A stretch of 64,000 nucleotides of DNA from positions 7,390,501-7,454,500 of the forward strand of contig NC_068971.1 of assembly GCF_016808095.1 (NCBI RefSeq), in the 5' to 3' direction. A program made the translations under genes and the position numbers. The notes under the pieces were generated by a model. The model worked only from the letters and a program-made list of their open reading frames with translations. It was not told the origin of the DNA and ran no database searches. Within the stretch, counting starts at the first letter, position 1, and each line of letters begins with the position of its first letter. This document shows positions 48,950 to 62,766 of this stretch, piece after piece. This DNA is from Vigna angularis (Eukaryota > Streptophyta > Magnoliopsida > Fabales > Fabaceae).

Positions 48950-50515
48950 TTACCAATGTCAAACCAAAATTTCTTTCTTATTTTTATTCATCCAAATCAA
49001 AACTGTTTCTCTCTCCTGTTTCTCTCTCTTCCATTCTATCTATCCATTTCTGCCATCGCCGACAACCGCCAATTCCCTCCATTTCAAAGCAAACCCCTCT
49101 CTTATCTCTCTTTTCAGGTACTCAATCCTCTCTTCCTCCACCTCTTCGTCTACTTCTTCCTCCCTCGCTGTTGCTCTCTCTCTCTCTAACACATGGATTG
49201 CCTAGCTCTATTTGAATGCAAGAAAACTTTTCCCATTTTATCTTTGCCACATCTTAGTGCCTTTCCGACATTAGCACGTGGTAAATAATCGCGGGTCATC
49301 TTCAAAATGTGTTTTTTTGTCACCTCACGTAACCTGTATATGTTTGCTGTTGTTGTTGGGTTATTTATTTTTTTGCTAGCTGGGAATGATGCTGTAACAA
49401 AAGATGGTGTTAGTGATTTTGTTTTGCAACGGAAATGGTAAAGTTTAGGTTATTTTTTTTCAGTCTGCAATGACTTCTACTGAAGAGGGGTGATTGTAGT
49501 GTTGTGGGAATGAGAATTCTTGATGTGATGGGGAAGTGCTTTTGGTTTACTGCTGGAGTGGATGTTTTTATATGAGAATTAACTTAATATAATTGGAGGG
49601 TGCTGGGTGATAATGAAAGTTTGGTGCTTGTGAGGTTTTATATGCTCTAAGTTCTTCGAAGAAAGTTCTAACTTGTGACTGTAAGTTTATGTAGAATTTT
49701 TAAAGACGAGCAAAGTATTGGTTAGATGAATTTAATGGTAGCTTGCTAGGGTATTCTGCAATTCTTACATACGAGTTTTTTTTTAGAATTGGTGCAAGAG
49801 GGTGCATTAGTTGTTACTAATTTATGGAAATGGATATCAGAAGACGTTGTTTGGTGTGTGAAAGTACTATTAACTATCTTTTGCTATAAAACTAAGAAAT
49901 TTACGAGGATGTCTTATACACAAATATCACATAGCTTGTAATGCTATGTTTGATCACTTGTTCAAAAAACCTATATGAAAACAGGGCTGTTGTTTGTTAA
50001 ATCATTATAAGTATTTGCATGTATATATTGATGAAGCAAAAGCTGTTGGTTTAAACTCTTTATGTAGATACATATGTGAATAGCCATAAATTCATTTTTA
50101 GAGAATTTAACATTTTTCGCACTTTGTTGCGATCAACATATGTAATGTTTATGTTATCATCCTTGAATTTTAAGTAGTATATGTTTGCTTACTATTCATT
50201 TCCTTAATGGCATTTTCTGCTCATAGTGACTTCTTGTTCTGGTTTTTTTTACAGTTGTCGCTCAAAACTTGCAATGTTCTAAATTATTCTCCATTCTTCA
50301 CTTTCGCAAGTTTACATCTGTTTTGCAAATACTTTTACGGACCATGCATATGAGAGATGTTGCTGGAGCTTCGAAATCCTTATTGCAGAATAACTATGAC
50401 AACTGGATGCATTATCTGACTGTCTGGATCTGAAGTTTACATTTGTGCTTCTGCTAATATTGTTTGCATCACAGAAACTTTCACCAATAGATTTTACTTT
50501 TCAAATTGGTTCAAT
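48950..50515 (+). other. Presumed 5' UTR exon and intron of the SKP1-like gene
   Basis: A pyrimidine-rich leader at about 48990-49117 ends at TTTTCAG|GTACTC, a good donor. A (CT)n run lies at 49168-49188. The following 1.3 kb has intron-like T-rich sequence, and further leader sequence may lie near 50255-50515. No upstream coding exon was found. Confidence 0.45.
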
Positions 50516-53500
50516 ATGTCAGAAATTGACATGGCGGTTATTAAACCAGAGGTATGCTACGTTTCAGTACGGATTTTTTTTCTTAACCAATCCATGTAGT
50601 TCAGGGGTTAAAATTTTATTTAACGTTGTATCACTTTGGGTTTTTTATATCTTGTTCGTCTCATTTAGATTTGGTAGTCATGCGTGCTGATTTTTTTCTC
50701 TTAATCTTTATTCGTAAAGGGTACATTCCACTGTAAGTTTCAAAACTTTATTAGTATTAATCTTTGCTACTCTTAGAAACTGAAGTTTAAACCTAATTCA
50801 AGTTCACAAAATTGGCTTGAAATGTGATGTTTGCACCAATATATGTATTATAATTTGGTTATATATCTAATTGATGTGGAATTTTTAACACACTCTCATA
50901 TTGATGATTAAACATCTTGAGTGTGGGAATGGATGAGGCCCGATTGTACTTGACATGATAGGTCCAACAAATTTCAATAAGATAGATTTTTAGTGAATGT
51001 GAGATCTCTAACTTATACTATATTTTTATTTCTCAGTTTAAAAATATTTGAATAAGTTAAATTTTGTTGTGAACCATATCATCCTCTTACAATGTTTATT
51101 GTTTTCCCTCTCTGGAGTTGTTGAGATTTTAGAAACTGTAGATAGTTAAATGGTGTTATATGGGCTGAGGTTTTAGACCAGAATAGGAATTATCTTTAGT
51201 TTTGGCTCTTAAAAGGATGGGTTTAGAGAAATTGCTATTACACTGGATTAGTTTTCCTGTATGTTAATCAGTACTAGTATAACTTAAGTTCATTTGTTAA
51301 TTATTATAAAAAAAAACTAAGTATCATTAAAATTAATGATTAATGAGTTGGTACTCCACTAGATTAGTTTCAGATTGTTATAAGTTATCAGCCATAACAA
51401 AATACAAGAATACAGCTGATAAAATGAGTTATGCACTCACACTGGAGTATTTGGTTCTGCCAGAGAAGCAAAAAGCTTGTCTATTTTTTTTCAGTCCCAG
51501 TTGCTGATAGATCCTTAATTTCATATAAAAAATTTCAGATGATGAAGCCTTATATCTGGCTTGAGACATCAGATGGTTCAATCCAGCAAGTGGAACAAGA
51601 AATTGCAATGTATTGCCCTTTGATTTGTAAAGAAATAATACAAAAAGGGATGGGATCTTCCAAGAATTGTGCAATATGTCTTCCTCAACGAGTCAGTCCT
51701 GCAACATTGAGCTTAATTCTTGATTATTGTCGTTTTCATCAAGTACCAGGTCGCTCAAACAAGGTTCTACTACCGGCTCTACCTCTCTCTAATTGTTATT
51801 ATCTTTGTAAAAAGATAATTTAATGCTGAAGAACAATATGTCAAGATGATCTTACCTGGGGGTTCTTTGTATAGGAAAGGAAGTCTTATGATGAAAAGTT
51901 TGTTAGGATGGACACTAAGCGGCTGTGTGAGTTGACATCTGCTGCAGACAGCCTTCAGTTGAAGCCATTGGTTGATCTTACAAGTCGTGCACTTGCCCGG
52001 ATAATTGAAGGAAAATCTCCAGAGGAGATACGTGAAATATTTCATCTGCCTGATGATCTAACTGAGGTGTCTGGTGCTTGTGAGAACTCTGTATGCCAAT
52101 TATGTCTTCTTTCATCTTTAATTCTCTTTTTTCACACATGCTTTTGATCCAGGAAGAGAAGTTGGAGCCCTTGAAAAACACAACTGATGACCCAAGGATC
52201 AGGCTTTTGAATAGATTGTATGCCAAGAAGAGGAAAGAACTAAAAGAGCGTGAGAGGTTGAAGGTACAAGTGTTGTTTCTTTATTTATCATATTACCTAC
52301 AGTATATGTTACATTGTATATGTATTCCTTGTTCCTTATTTAGATTTTCCCAATTAAATTGAACTTTGCTGCTAAGATATGTCTGTCTTGTATCTCTTTA
52401 TCCTAAATTTTAGATTGTTGAATTTAATGAGAATTGGTCATTTGCATGTTTCAGAGTGTTGAAGTTGAAGAAGAGCATATAGATAAACGTTCCGTTGATG
52501 ATCTCTTGTCTTTTATTAATGGAAATGAAGGTAAAACATTTTTTATCCCTTTTTTTTCTTGCGTTTACTTCCTGCCTCTTTCTGTAGATTGGTAAAATAC
52601 ATGCCTGTTCATCCCTAATTGAAATATTTCTATTTTATATTATATTTGGGCCTCATGAATTTATTTTTGTGAAACCTACATGATGGACATAGTGATTGGT
52701 GTGATGATTGAAATAAGAGGGAAGATATTAATGACAATGACCAATGAGAACTATACAGTGACTGTTGGTCCTAACATGACAATTGTTTGGCATCACTGAA
52801 CCTACTATGCAATTATTCTATATGTAGCATGGTTTTTGATCGTTTTTGTTACTCATGTCTCGTATCTTTTACTTGTTTTTATTTAGAATAGTTTCCAATT
52901 CTTTGGGGGGAATGTTCCTGAGAGCTGTATCTTTTTTAATTTATTTTCTGGTTTAATTCCTTTGAAAGCCTAATTAATGATGAAGAATTTCGTCACAGAT
53001 CAAAAGGGCATTAAAACTTCTAAGAATAAAAAGAAAAATAGAAGGAAAAAAGAGCAACATCAGAAGAACTCTTCTCTGAAGGAAGCTTCTGGAGTGAATA
53101 AGAAGGTTGTTATAAATATTCTGTTCTATTTTTTTAATGAAAAAATTCAATTATTTATCATGTAAATTATTAGTGTTACCTTTTTTATCTCATGATAGGA
53201 AGTAAATGGTCAAAACATCAGACCTCCAAATTCTGAAGCTGATATAATTGCTGAGACTTCAATTTCACATACAGAAGATGTTTTTGCTCATAAGGAGTTT
53301 GATGATGGAGATATAGATGATGGGATTGATCCTGCACTTAAGGAAAAAATTGACAGGTGGGGCTACATTCCTCGTGCATGTTTGGAAATGCTTTTTTGGG
53401 AGAAATAATTTTTTTAAAGTTCTCTCAGGAAGTTGTGATTAGAAAAGAACAATTATTTCTTCAAATAGGCATGAACCAAATGCACACTAATTATAATGTT

Positions 53501-54501
53501 TGCACTAAGTTGTTTCTAAAGTCTTTAGCATAGTTGCAGTGGCAGATCACAAGCTTTTCTCCTCATTAGTGATCTGTAGCACTTTGGAATAATATTTTTT
53601 GTGGAGTATAGCATATGCAGAGGACAGGGCATCAGAATGGTTGAACTCTATCCTTGTACAAATTGTACTTTTTGAGTCATCTATTACTGGTTGAATATGG
53701 CATGAAGTGTTTGCGTTTGTCAGAGGAAGATATGGCGATGCCAATTTGTTGGACTTTACAACTTTTTATGTTTTTTTGTTAATCTTTGTTGTTTTCTGGA
53801 GGAGAATGATAAATTTAGAAATATTTTGTATCCTATATCAACTAGCCATTAATTTTTCATGACCATGAATATTGTAAAGCTATTAGATGGGTAATGCCAT
53901 TGGATTTGCTAACTTGCTTAGGATGGCAACTAATATTTCCCCCTTTTCTTAGCTAAGTCTTTAGCAATATTATGATGATAATTGAATGGCCACTTCAGTT
54001 CTGCTTCTACTGTTTAAAAATGTGCTGATTATTGCTGAAGTGAATTCAGTTTCAGATATTAACTATATGATGATAACATGAATTAGTTACAACTGGATAA
54101 CTACCTTCACGAACTATAACTAACATTCATAGTCACAGACATCTGTACAATCTGCCTGCTCTTACACAAAATTGGTGAACATGTATAGGGTAGAACCCAA
54201 TAGCTACTCTTCTTGCGTTAATTGTCTTCTATTGTTGTTTTAGGTATAAAAGGTAACATTTTTATGTAAAGAGATGTTATATAAATGTGCTTTTAAGATA
54301 ATGTCCAGCAAACCTTACGTGTTTGATAACCATTTTGAACGCAGGGAAGTCGAAGATTTTGCCCGACGATTAAATTCTGACTGGCCAGAGAGGATGCAAG
54401 AACTTTTATCGTCTGGACAAGAAAGGAAGACGATGCTTTTTAGTCCCAATGGAAATAGTTTTCTACGGCGAAATGCTTGTATGTTTTTTCACTGTTTATG
54501 A
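50516..54501 (+). CDS. ASK21: SKP1-like protein 21-type (8 exons, about 346-353 aa)
   Basis: Exons: 50516-50551, 51539-51763, 51875-52066, 52153-52263, 52455-52530, 52999-53105, 53199-53356, 54345-54501 (or 54345-54478 if spliced onward). The N terminus MSEIDMAVIKPE joins MMKPYIWLETSDGSIQQVEQ. A BTB/POZ-like SKP1 fold follows (to about 87), then the SKP1 dimerisation domain with LCELTSAADSLQLKPLVDLT and IIEGKSPEEIREIFHLPDDL. Beyond the usual SKP1 length are RIRLLNRLYAKKRKELKERE, a basic stretch SKNKKKNRRKKEQHQKN (possible nuclear signal), an acidic stretch, and EVEDFARRLNSDWPERMQEL. This long form matches Arabidopsis ASK20/ASK21. SKP1 links cullin to F-box proteins in SCF ubiquitin ligases, but the extended ASK21 class may not bind all partners. 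The exact C terminus is uncertain (see findings). Confidence 0.9.
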
Positions 54502-56248
54502 GTGATTATACCTATCCATTCATCCTATGCTTGCTACCTTAAGTTAATTTTTTCTAAAATGTTTCTCTCTTACTGAAAAAACTTAGTTGTATACTAAATT
54601 TTCCTGCATTCATTATCTTCCTTTTAAAATTAGCTTCTACAGTTTATCTGCTAAAGTTGCTTACATATATTTGGTGCTCTACTTTTATTGTTTATACACT
54701 TTTGTTTCTTTTTGTTACATATTTTATACAAGTTATCTGTTAGATGCCTGTTATGCAAAGTAAAAATTACATCTTACCATGTCCTATCAACTTGTAGAAC
54801 CATGGTGCCCTATCATTGCCAAAGAAACTTCTAACCTTACAACTGAACTTGGCCACATTAATTTGGTAATCTTTCAGTCTGTTGTTATCTTTGAGTAGTG
54901 TTGAATTTATTAAGCACGCAATATAGTAATCAAGCACTTTCTTGACTTCGGTATTTTTGGTACAGCCTATTCAAAATGACAATTTTTCCATTTCATTTCA
55001 CTCACTTCACTGGCAAATGCAACTCAATAAAAATATTTCTACGTACAGGATTGCGACTTGGATGCGTTGGAAATGAGTTCGTAAAAGATTGCAAGGCTAC
55101 CCAGATGACTAATGGCTTTAACAATTTTGAGAGATGCTGACACATGCTAGAAAATTGTTGCATGTCAGTTATTTTTATTTTACTGTTTAAATTGATTCTT
55201 TGTTGTTCATTATTAGTGTTCATCTCTGGTGCTATTTGCTGCTGGGGGCGTTCTCTTGTAAACTTATAGGAAAGAAATAAAAAAGGTTGAGGTTGTGGAT
55301 TATATACGTCATGTTCATTTGGTTTTCGTTGCTTTCTTTTGCTAGTTCTTATTTAATGGCTCCTTTGTATCTCATGAATTTTTTAATTTTAGCCGAAACA
55401 GAAAAGTTGTTAACCTTGCATTAGTAAACCACTGAATAATTTTCCTTTTGAACATGTTATCATAATCCTCTTCTGATGATGGATCAGTGCATTGATTGAG
55501 TGACATGATAAAATTTTTGAAGTGATAATGGATTGGAGAGGAGAAATGAAGAATTGTCTTTGGAATACGGAGCTAATCCTTATACATACATGACCTTCCC
55601 ATTTCCTCTAATCTCTTGCCTAAGTAAGCTTCCTGATCCTTTGAGATTGATAGAGATCTTTGGAGGTGCTGTTGTGTGATGTTGCTGTCCAGTTGGAATT
55701 GAAGTTTCTGGTGAAATCTGAGACCGATTCAGTACTGCAAGCTTATTTGATACATTATTAATTTCATACATGAAATAACAGAAATTTAGTCGTATTCTTC
55801 ACAGTTCAAAAGTTCCAAATCATCATCATTTTCCAATCTTCTCTCCATTGCTTGAAGGTTATCCATGCCTGTCATTTGGCTTGCCACTTAAATACATAAT
55901 TTTAGCCAGATCATCGTGGAAGTATAAATATGAAAGGTGTAAAAAAAAAAAATAAGACCCTAAGGAGGGGCCAGAATCAGGAAACGAATCTCTTGAATCT
56001 CCTCATTCCAGTCCATCTTCTATTTCAGAAAAAAGATCTATTCTTACAGTAGACAGTTTTGCATGGGTCCTCCATCATCTAACAGTTGTGCAGGGTATCT
56101 CCAGTCGCGGGGGCTGATTTTAAATACATGCTATAATATATCATTTGGCTGAAATTTGGTTATGACAAAGTTACAGATGTTACAGTCTTCTAAGATTTGC
56201 TATAAGTCTCCTGTAAACTAACACCTAGGATGCTAACTGTGCTGGCGA
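54502..56248. other. 3' region between SKP1-like and SPPL genes (convergent)
   Basis: It should contain the 3' UTR of both genes. A possible non-coding last exon of the SKP1-like gene begins at 55049. The part 55560-56130 has coding-like but frame-broken blocks on the minus strand (see findings). Confidence 0.45.
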
Positions 56249-59200
56249 TTACTGGTTTGTTGATTGATCCTCTTGGATGTGAGGGCAAGGTATTTTTGGT
56301 TCCCCTCTTGTCCATAGTACCTTGAGTTCACCTCTCTTCTTTCCTAATGACAAAAAGGTTCCTGCAAATAAAGAAAAGGTTTCAAAAACTGGTTAGTGTT
56401 CATGGATAAATCTCTAGTAAAAACTAAAGTATATCTATACGAAAAAAACATGGATAATTTCAGTATTTCAGCAGCCAATGGAATGGGTCCAAAATTTATT
56501 GTTTGCATAATAATCAATGTTTTAACTCAATGTTACTTGAGTTTGTCTAATAATTTTACTAACCAAGTGTAAACGGGACTATATAAAGCAAAGCAGGTTG
56601 ACCATGTCCATCCATCAAGTTCAGAGCCATGTATGTGATAAGGAGTCCTGCAGATCAAAATTCAACGAACATGGTGTTAAGACCAAACATATATATCACC
56701 TGCATATTTTCAGTCCAAGTACGTGCAGACACTTCAGAAAATTACCCTACCAAAACATTCTATCTAATGAAAAAGTACCCCCAGATCAAACATGGCATAC
56801 CTAAACCATAAGCAGTCATTGCCCACAAGAAGTATCCATCTCGAAGGTTCTTCTTTGCTAACCAATCATACCTGTATACTCAATTATTAGAAAAAAGTAG
56901 GCACAAAGCATTCTCTTCCTCCTTCCAAAACGACTGTATAAGGAAGAAGATGAACAGAATTATTTAATGAATGAGTTCTTATGCAACCTTAGTGAAAACG
57001 CAACTAGAAGCCCTGGTAAGATGATGTCACCAAAACCAATGATGCTGTAGCCACCCCAAGGATCAAACAAACGTGGTATCTTGAGCAACATGGGGATACC
57101 ATCTTCTCCACTCTTATCACCTCGAGCTACCTGCAAAGAAGAGAAAACGTTGCATTAATTTAATGAGAAGAAAAACATCATGTTTAATGAGATAAAGAAA
57201 AGCTTTGTGAAGAAAGGTCCAAGGGAGATCTTGCATGAAAACACTCACCACTATCATGACACTCTCATGGAACCACCATTTAGAGACAAACACCCAGAAG
57301 ATGTCATACAGGAAGGCACAACTGAGAAGAACAGTTCCAACCTTACAAAGAAAAATGAATATATTAGTGTCTTTTGTTAATTAAAAATAGCAGTAATACA
57401 CGGAAGATCCTTATTCAATTGTTTTACTGAAATGGAGGCCCTTTTATCCATCCCAAGCTTAATTTTCAAGATTTTCAAAAAACTACCCAAGTAGGAGATG
57501 GTGCAAAACACAGGCGAAGTATGAATTATCACCTTGAGATTTGGTATCCGCACAATCTGAAGAACTGTAATAATCAATGTGATACCCTGAAAAGTAAACG
57601 ATTGATAAAAAAAAATTTAATGGAAGTTTGCAAGCTAGCCACTTAGAAAACCAAGTTCATATTATTATAAACATAAATGGAAAAACCTCAACTGGAGCAA
57701 GTAAGAGAGAAATTGAAATAGTGGGCACCCTACCCGAAAAAGAAAAAATAATAGGAAAAATCGTAACAATAACAATCTACAATCATTTGGAACTAACAAT
57801 TGACATCCTAGTTTCTTGCATAGAAAGCAAAGGTTAGGAATCTGATAATTCTTTTTTGTTTTTCAGTTACCCAACACCGAGTAATTTCGCCGAGAACTTT
57901 ACTGATTAATAACTTAAGTCCAATGATGTTGTATGATCTACACACCCGACCTCAGTTTCTCAATCAGTGAGACAAGACAATTGTTCAGATAACCAATAGA
58001 AAAGATGTTTTCCTCTAGAATCTTGGTTTATGACTTTATAACCAGAACTTTGTTTGTGAAACTCAGCAATATGCTCGCGTCAGCATTTTAATCACTGTAA
58101 GACCATACTCGTTTAAAAGCATTCAGTTTTACACCAGAAACATTTTAAAGGGAAGAAAATTATGCCATATGCAGCAAGGGCATAGCTCGTGATTAAATCG
58201 CACATTTCTATATTGGTCAAAACTACAAGTAGGAAAAATAATGAGCAGAAAAGAGTGTAAAAGAAGATTCCACCAAAAAGAACACATTAAAGGTAGCAGA
58301 AGTATTCTTACAAGAATATCTTGACCAATCCAAGCAAATGATACATGGCGATAGACACCCCAAAGCACAGCAAACACTATGCAGAAGGGAGTAACAGCAA
58401 CTGTCAGATATGATACAGCACCAAAGAAGGGTACTTTCACAAATATTTGTGCAGCATGTTGGAACCATCTGAAACTGTACACAATGTAACGTCAAATCGA
58501 TATAATTACAGGGGAATCTAGTAGAATAAACAGTCTACCTAATAGAATGAATGTTAATTCTTGCAAAGCTGACAGTAAGGAGAAAAACCTTGATGAAAAA
58601 TTTATTTTTCAGAAATATAACTGTCAGTTGCCAAATTTGGTGCATAGAATTCAGAGTTCAACTATCCAATGCTATATATGACAGGCTTGCCACTGGCCAC
58701 TTAGTCAAATATTCAACCCCCTAATTTGCTAACCTCCAACCATTTACAATAACAATCAAATTAATTAATCATTCTTTAACTCATAAATTGTTAACCAATG
58801 AACACCACAAATTCAAACAATAAGGAAACAAGGAAGAAATACATACCATGATAACAGAGCCACCAAGCATGTTTGTAGTCCCTGAAAGGACGTAGAGAAT
58901 AAAGATTCATTCAGCTGCTATATATCAATAATAATATCACGTTGCAAATTGCAATCCTATGACCTAGGAAGCACAGATTATGATGCAAGATTCGAATATG
59001 ATAAAATATGGACATGTAAATTCCGCATTTTAAAAACTGAAGAGGCAATATGGCTATAATATAACGTATAAACTTAATCTTAAGTAACCACTAAAATTTG
59101 ATCATGAGAAATCTATGTCTTAGAGTGAGCACAAGTAATCATAAACATGATAAAGTATAAAAATTTCTCTAAATATTTTGGTATACTGACCAATACTGGC

Positions 59201-62200
59201 ATATAAGTTAATGAGTTAAAAATTTATAGAAATGCAATTAAATGTATTCAAAGTGTCCACTTTGGATGTTGCATATTTTTAGGAAGCTTTCAGATTTGTT
59301 TCAGTTTGAACTAGTCAAATTTATTCTGTTTCATTATCTGGCAGTGGATTAGCTATTTCGTATTTTTTAGCTATGCTCTCAATGCAGTCGCCAGAATCAT
59401 GAAACGCGAACTCTTAGTATGATATATCTGAATGCATTTAAATTAAGTTTCATTAAGATAATAAAATACTGAAGTTAGCATTCTCAGTTCCACTTTATTC
59501 TTTTATTAAGTCATCTTCTCTGTTTTCTTCTCTGTTAGCCACTGCCTTTGCCCCTTAAATTCAACAGATAACAATCTCTGGATTGATGGAAAGGGATGAA
59601 ATGGGGGAAGAAGCAGAACAGGATTGAATGCAGCATATTCCATCCAATACCCCATTTCTCCTCTCCAGTTTGGAGGTAGGAGACAGAATCATCTTCTTCT
59701 TTTCTTTTTTCCCATATTCATCATATTGCACTCATTAAATATCCAACATAGGCATATTAATCTCTCCTCAAGTCAATAAAGAAACATCTTTAAAGAGGAT
59801 GGAGCAGAATACCACACAGAAGACTTTAAAATATGGACAAGGAATTCGGTTAGATGTGAAGGAAGCAAAATGTTGCCAAGTATACACAGGTGAAAATAAC
59901 CACCCAAGATATGGCTCAAAGCATACAGAAGATGAGAAAAATTAAGAGTCATAACCAATAAGAATCGCCTTAGGAAAATGATAACTCACCTCAACCCCAC
60001 CAATGCAAAATAGAACCACCAGAACTTCAACAAACCATGATGCCATGAATTTGTAAAGCATAACCAAGAAACAAGAAGCAATCACAACAAATGATATTGC
60101 TGCTGCAGTACTGATTTCCACATAAGCACTATAACCAGCATTCTCTGCATTTACATATTCATCTGAAGCATCCTGCAATTTAAACATACTATATATATGT
60201 TAGTAATTGATTTAATGACTCTTTCTTACTTTGAGAAGAAGGCTTCGTTTACAAAAAATAAATTAGTCTATTTTAAAAAGAGAATAAACTTTTGTTAAGG
60301 AAACCTCCATGCCAAGTCGGCAAGGAGCACAATCACTTCTTTGTTTTAATGAGCTAGTTTCCTTTCAGAATTTCTTCTGTGTGTTTGTTAACTTTTGTAT
60401 TCCTTCTTTCGAACACCAAAATAATATTATCCTTGTATGAGGAAAAGTGAATAAAATTGGCAAGAAAAGAAACTAGGTAACCTTTAATAGCTTCTCCTGC
60501 TCAATGGCAGACTCTCTCGCAGTCCAGGCAGACCAGTAAGAAGCACAGAGAATACTACCAACAGCCATAAGCCATAAAAACACTTCTGCAACATCAACCA
60601 TTGGACGATATGGAGAGTACAACTGCACAGACACTAGCGAATGGAGAATTGCAAAGACTAATCAGATCAAGAATCATAATATAAAGTAGTTAATTTAAAC
60701 TTTTGTCTGGTAAAAAAACTATAACTCATTACAAAAGAATAGGCACATAAAAAATTGAAACATACCCACTGAGTTGTTTAGTATGTGATTTTCCAAGTTT
60801 TCCCCAGCATCTTGTGGAAGCATGACAGTAGGTATTCCAATATCCACATCAGTTTCATTTGCTTCACAAACCATCTTGAAAAGTTCTGCACAACAAGGAC
60901 ATAAATAGTTGCTTACACAAGCAAGACACACAGCATTGCAAAATGATTGTTTATTCTAGTAAGCAAAGACATCTAACAAATAAGAAACAAAACTTTAGTA
61001 TCCTCTATGAAACTACGAACCACAGGATCACATCACTTTTAATTGTAAATTAGGCATGGAGGAGAGGGAAGTGAAACAAACTATAAGTTCAAAATAGCAA
61101 AAATTGCATGCAAACACCTGTACGGTAATTTATAATCAGCATGGCTGAAGCACCAGCCTGTTCAGCTATATTTGCCTTGGTTGTGAAACTACACTGTCCT
61201 CGGTGCACCAAAATGATCTCGCCAGTGAGCTAACAAATTGCAAGACACTTCGGATTACTAACTTACAAATATCTAAAAAAATCCAAGCTTTATAATCTGA
61301 ACATCTATGCTTCACAAGCAGAGGAGTTGTATTTGGTTAGTTATAAAGCACAAAATTAGAATACCTTATTCTTAGGTAGGCTACAACAATCAGGAGGATC
61401 AGCAATTGCAATTCTAGTATGGTTAGCACGTTTTTCTTTTGATTCCAGTGTAGGGCCAAACCTTGCACCAACTCCAACATACTCACAGCTTTCCACACCA
61501 TCAATCCAAGTTGGAACTTTAACCTAACAAAAGAGCAATGGGTCAAATTTGTTAAAGAAAATACTCATTCATACTTTATACTTACCAATATTTGTAAGAA
61601 AATTGAAACATGCCACATGGTAGTTTGCTGAAACACAGAAAGACACAGGCCAAAAGGTTTATAATTTTGCTTATGAGATTTTATAGAAGTCTTTATCATG
61701 GTTCTGGTCACCATAATCTTGCTCAAATTCCAATTTAGAAAGCATTCAGGCACTTGGCATTTCTTTCTTTTCACTAAAAAACATACCCTCAATGGAAGAA
61801 GGCAGATCGAGGAAAAAAGATATACACGACTACAAAATTTCACGAGACAGATAATTGTTACAAACTTTTGAAGAAGAATTGAACAAGATTTCGAGGTCTT
61901 TTAGTGATGTCCAGAACACAAGTCAAGCTAAGTCAATCTCAAGTGAGAAAGTTAAGAGAATTGGCATGATTCTTCACATAGAGAGGGAGAAAATTGATGA
62001 AATCAAATATATAATATCAACTATAGCAGATAAAGCTACCATACTTCTATCAAATAACAGATCTCTGCATTGCAATTGCCAGAAAAATACCACTGCAAAT
62101 TAAACAAGGCTATTCGTTTTATTTTATTTTTTTAAACAAATGTCAATTAAACCCGTGACTAATGCATAGAACAAAAAAGAGAAAACAAGTATAATTTTAC

Positions 62201-62766
62201 TTCCAGAACTTGATGCCACAAACAATCTAAAACATGATTAAACGTCTTATGTTTAATTTAAGAACAGAAGAAGAGAGTACTTTAATTGAGTATGCTCCAC
62301 AGAGTGATTCATATGGAGGAAAGGGGATGGTTAAGGTGCAAAAGAGAATGAAAAAAAATCTCATCTTTCCAAAACCAAGAAACTAAAATTTGAATTTTGA
62401 TCAAATCCAACTCCCCCAATTTTGTTGAAAATGACTTAAAAAACTAGAAAGAAGAAAATAATAGCAATGTTCCTCTCCTTTTTCCAGCACCTCTCCAGCA
62501 CCCTAACAAAAAGCAAAGCCATTTTTTCTTCAAAAGAAGAAAGTCTAGCATTTTTACAATCAAATATGCATCAAATTCACATCAAACATAAAAAAAAATT
62601 CAAAATTTGTATCCATTATTTCAGCTACCAGGACAAAGTTGTTCTCACAGCCAGGTCTCTTGGGAGCAATATTATCATGGTGCACTATGTCCCCAGCAAA
62701 ACTGAAAGTGAAAAATATCATGAACAGAGAACAACACAGAGCACACGAAGCTCCAAGTGAACCCAT
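56249..62766 (-). CDS. SPPL: Signal peptide peptidase-like protease with PA domain (14 exons, 539 aa)
   Basis: Exons on the minus strand: 62766-62629, 61523-61365, 61229-61118, 60885-60766, 60633-60482, 60172-59990, 58881-58847, 58474-58312, 57586-57533, 57341-57249, 57130-56988, 56871-56801, 56647-56564, 56361-56249; phases close to 539 aa, the usual plant length. A signal peptide ([20 protein letters not shown]) precedes a luminal protease-associated domain ([40 protein letters not shown]). A multi-pass membrane part follows. The catalytic aspartates are both present: YD at 384-385 in [16 protein letters not shown] and GFGD at 435-438. The PAL motif is at 492-494. SPPL enzymes cut type II membrane proteins within the bilayer, in endosomes or the secretory route. 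The sequence fits the plant SPPL2/SPPL4 class; which paralogue is not sure. The ATG at 62766 was taken because the signal peptide starts there. Confidence 0.93.
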
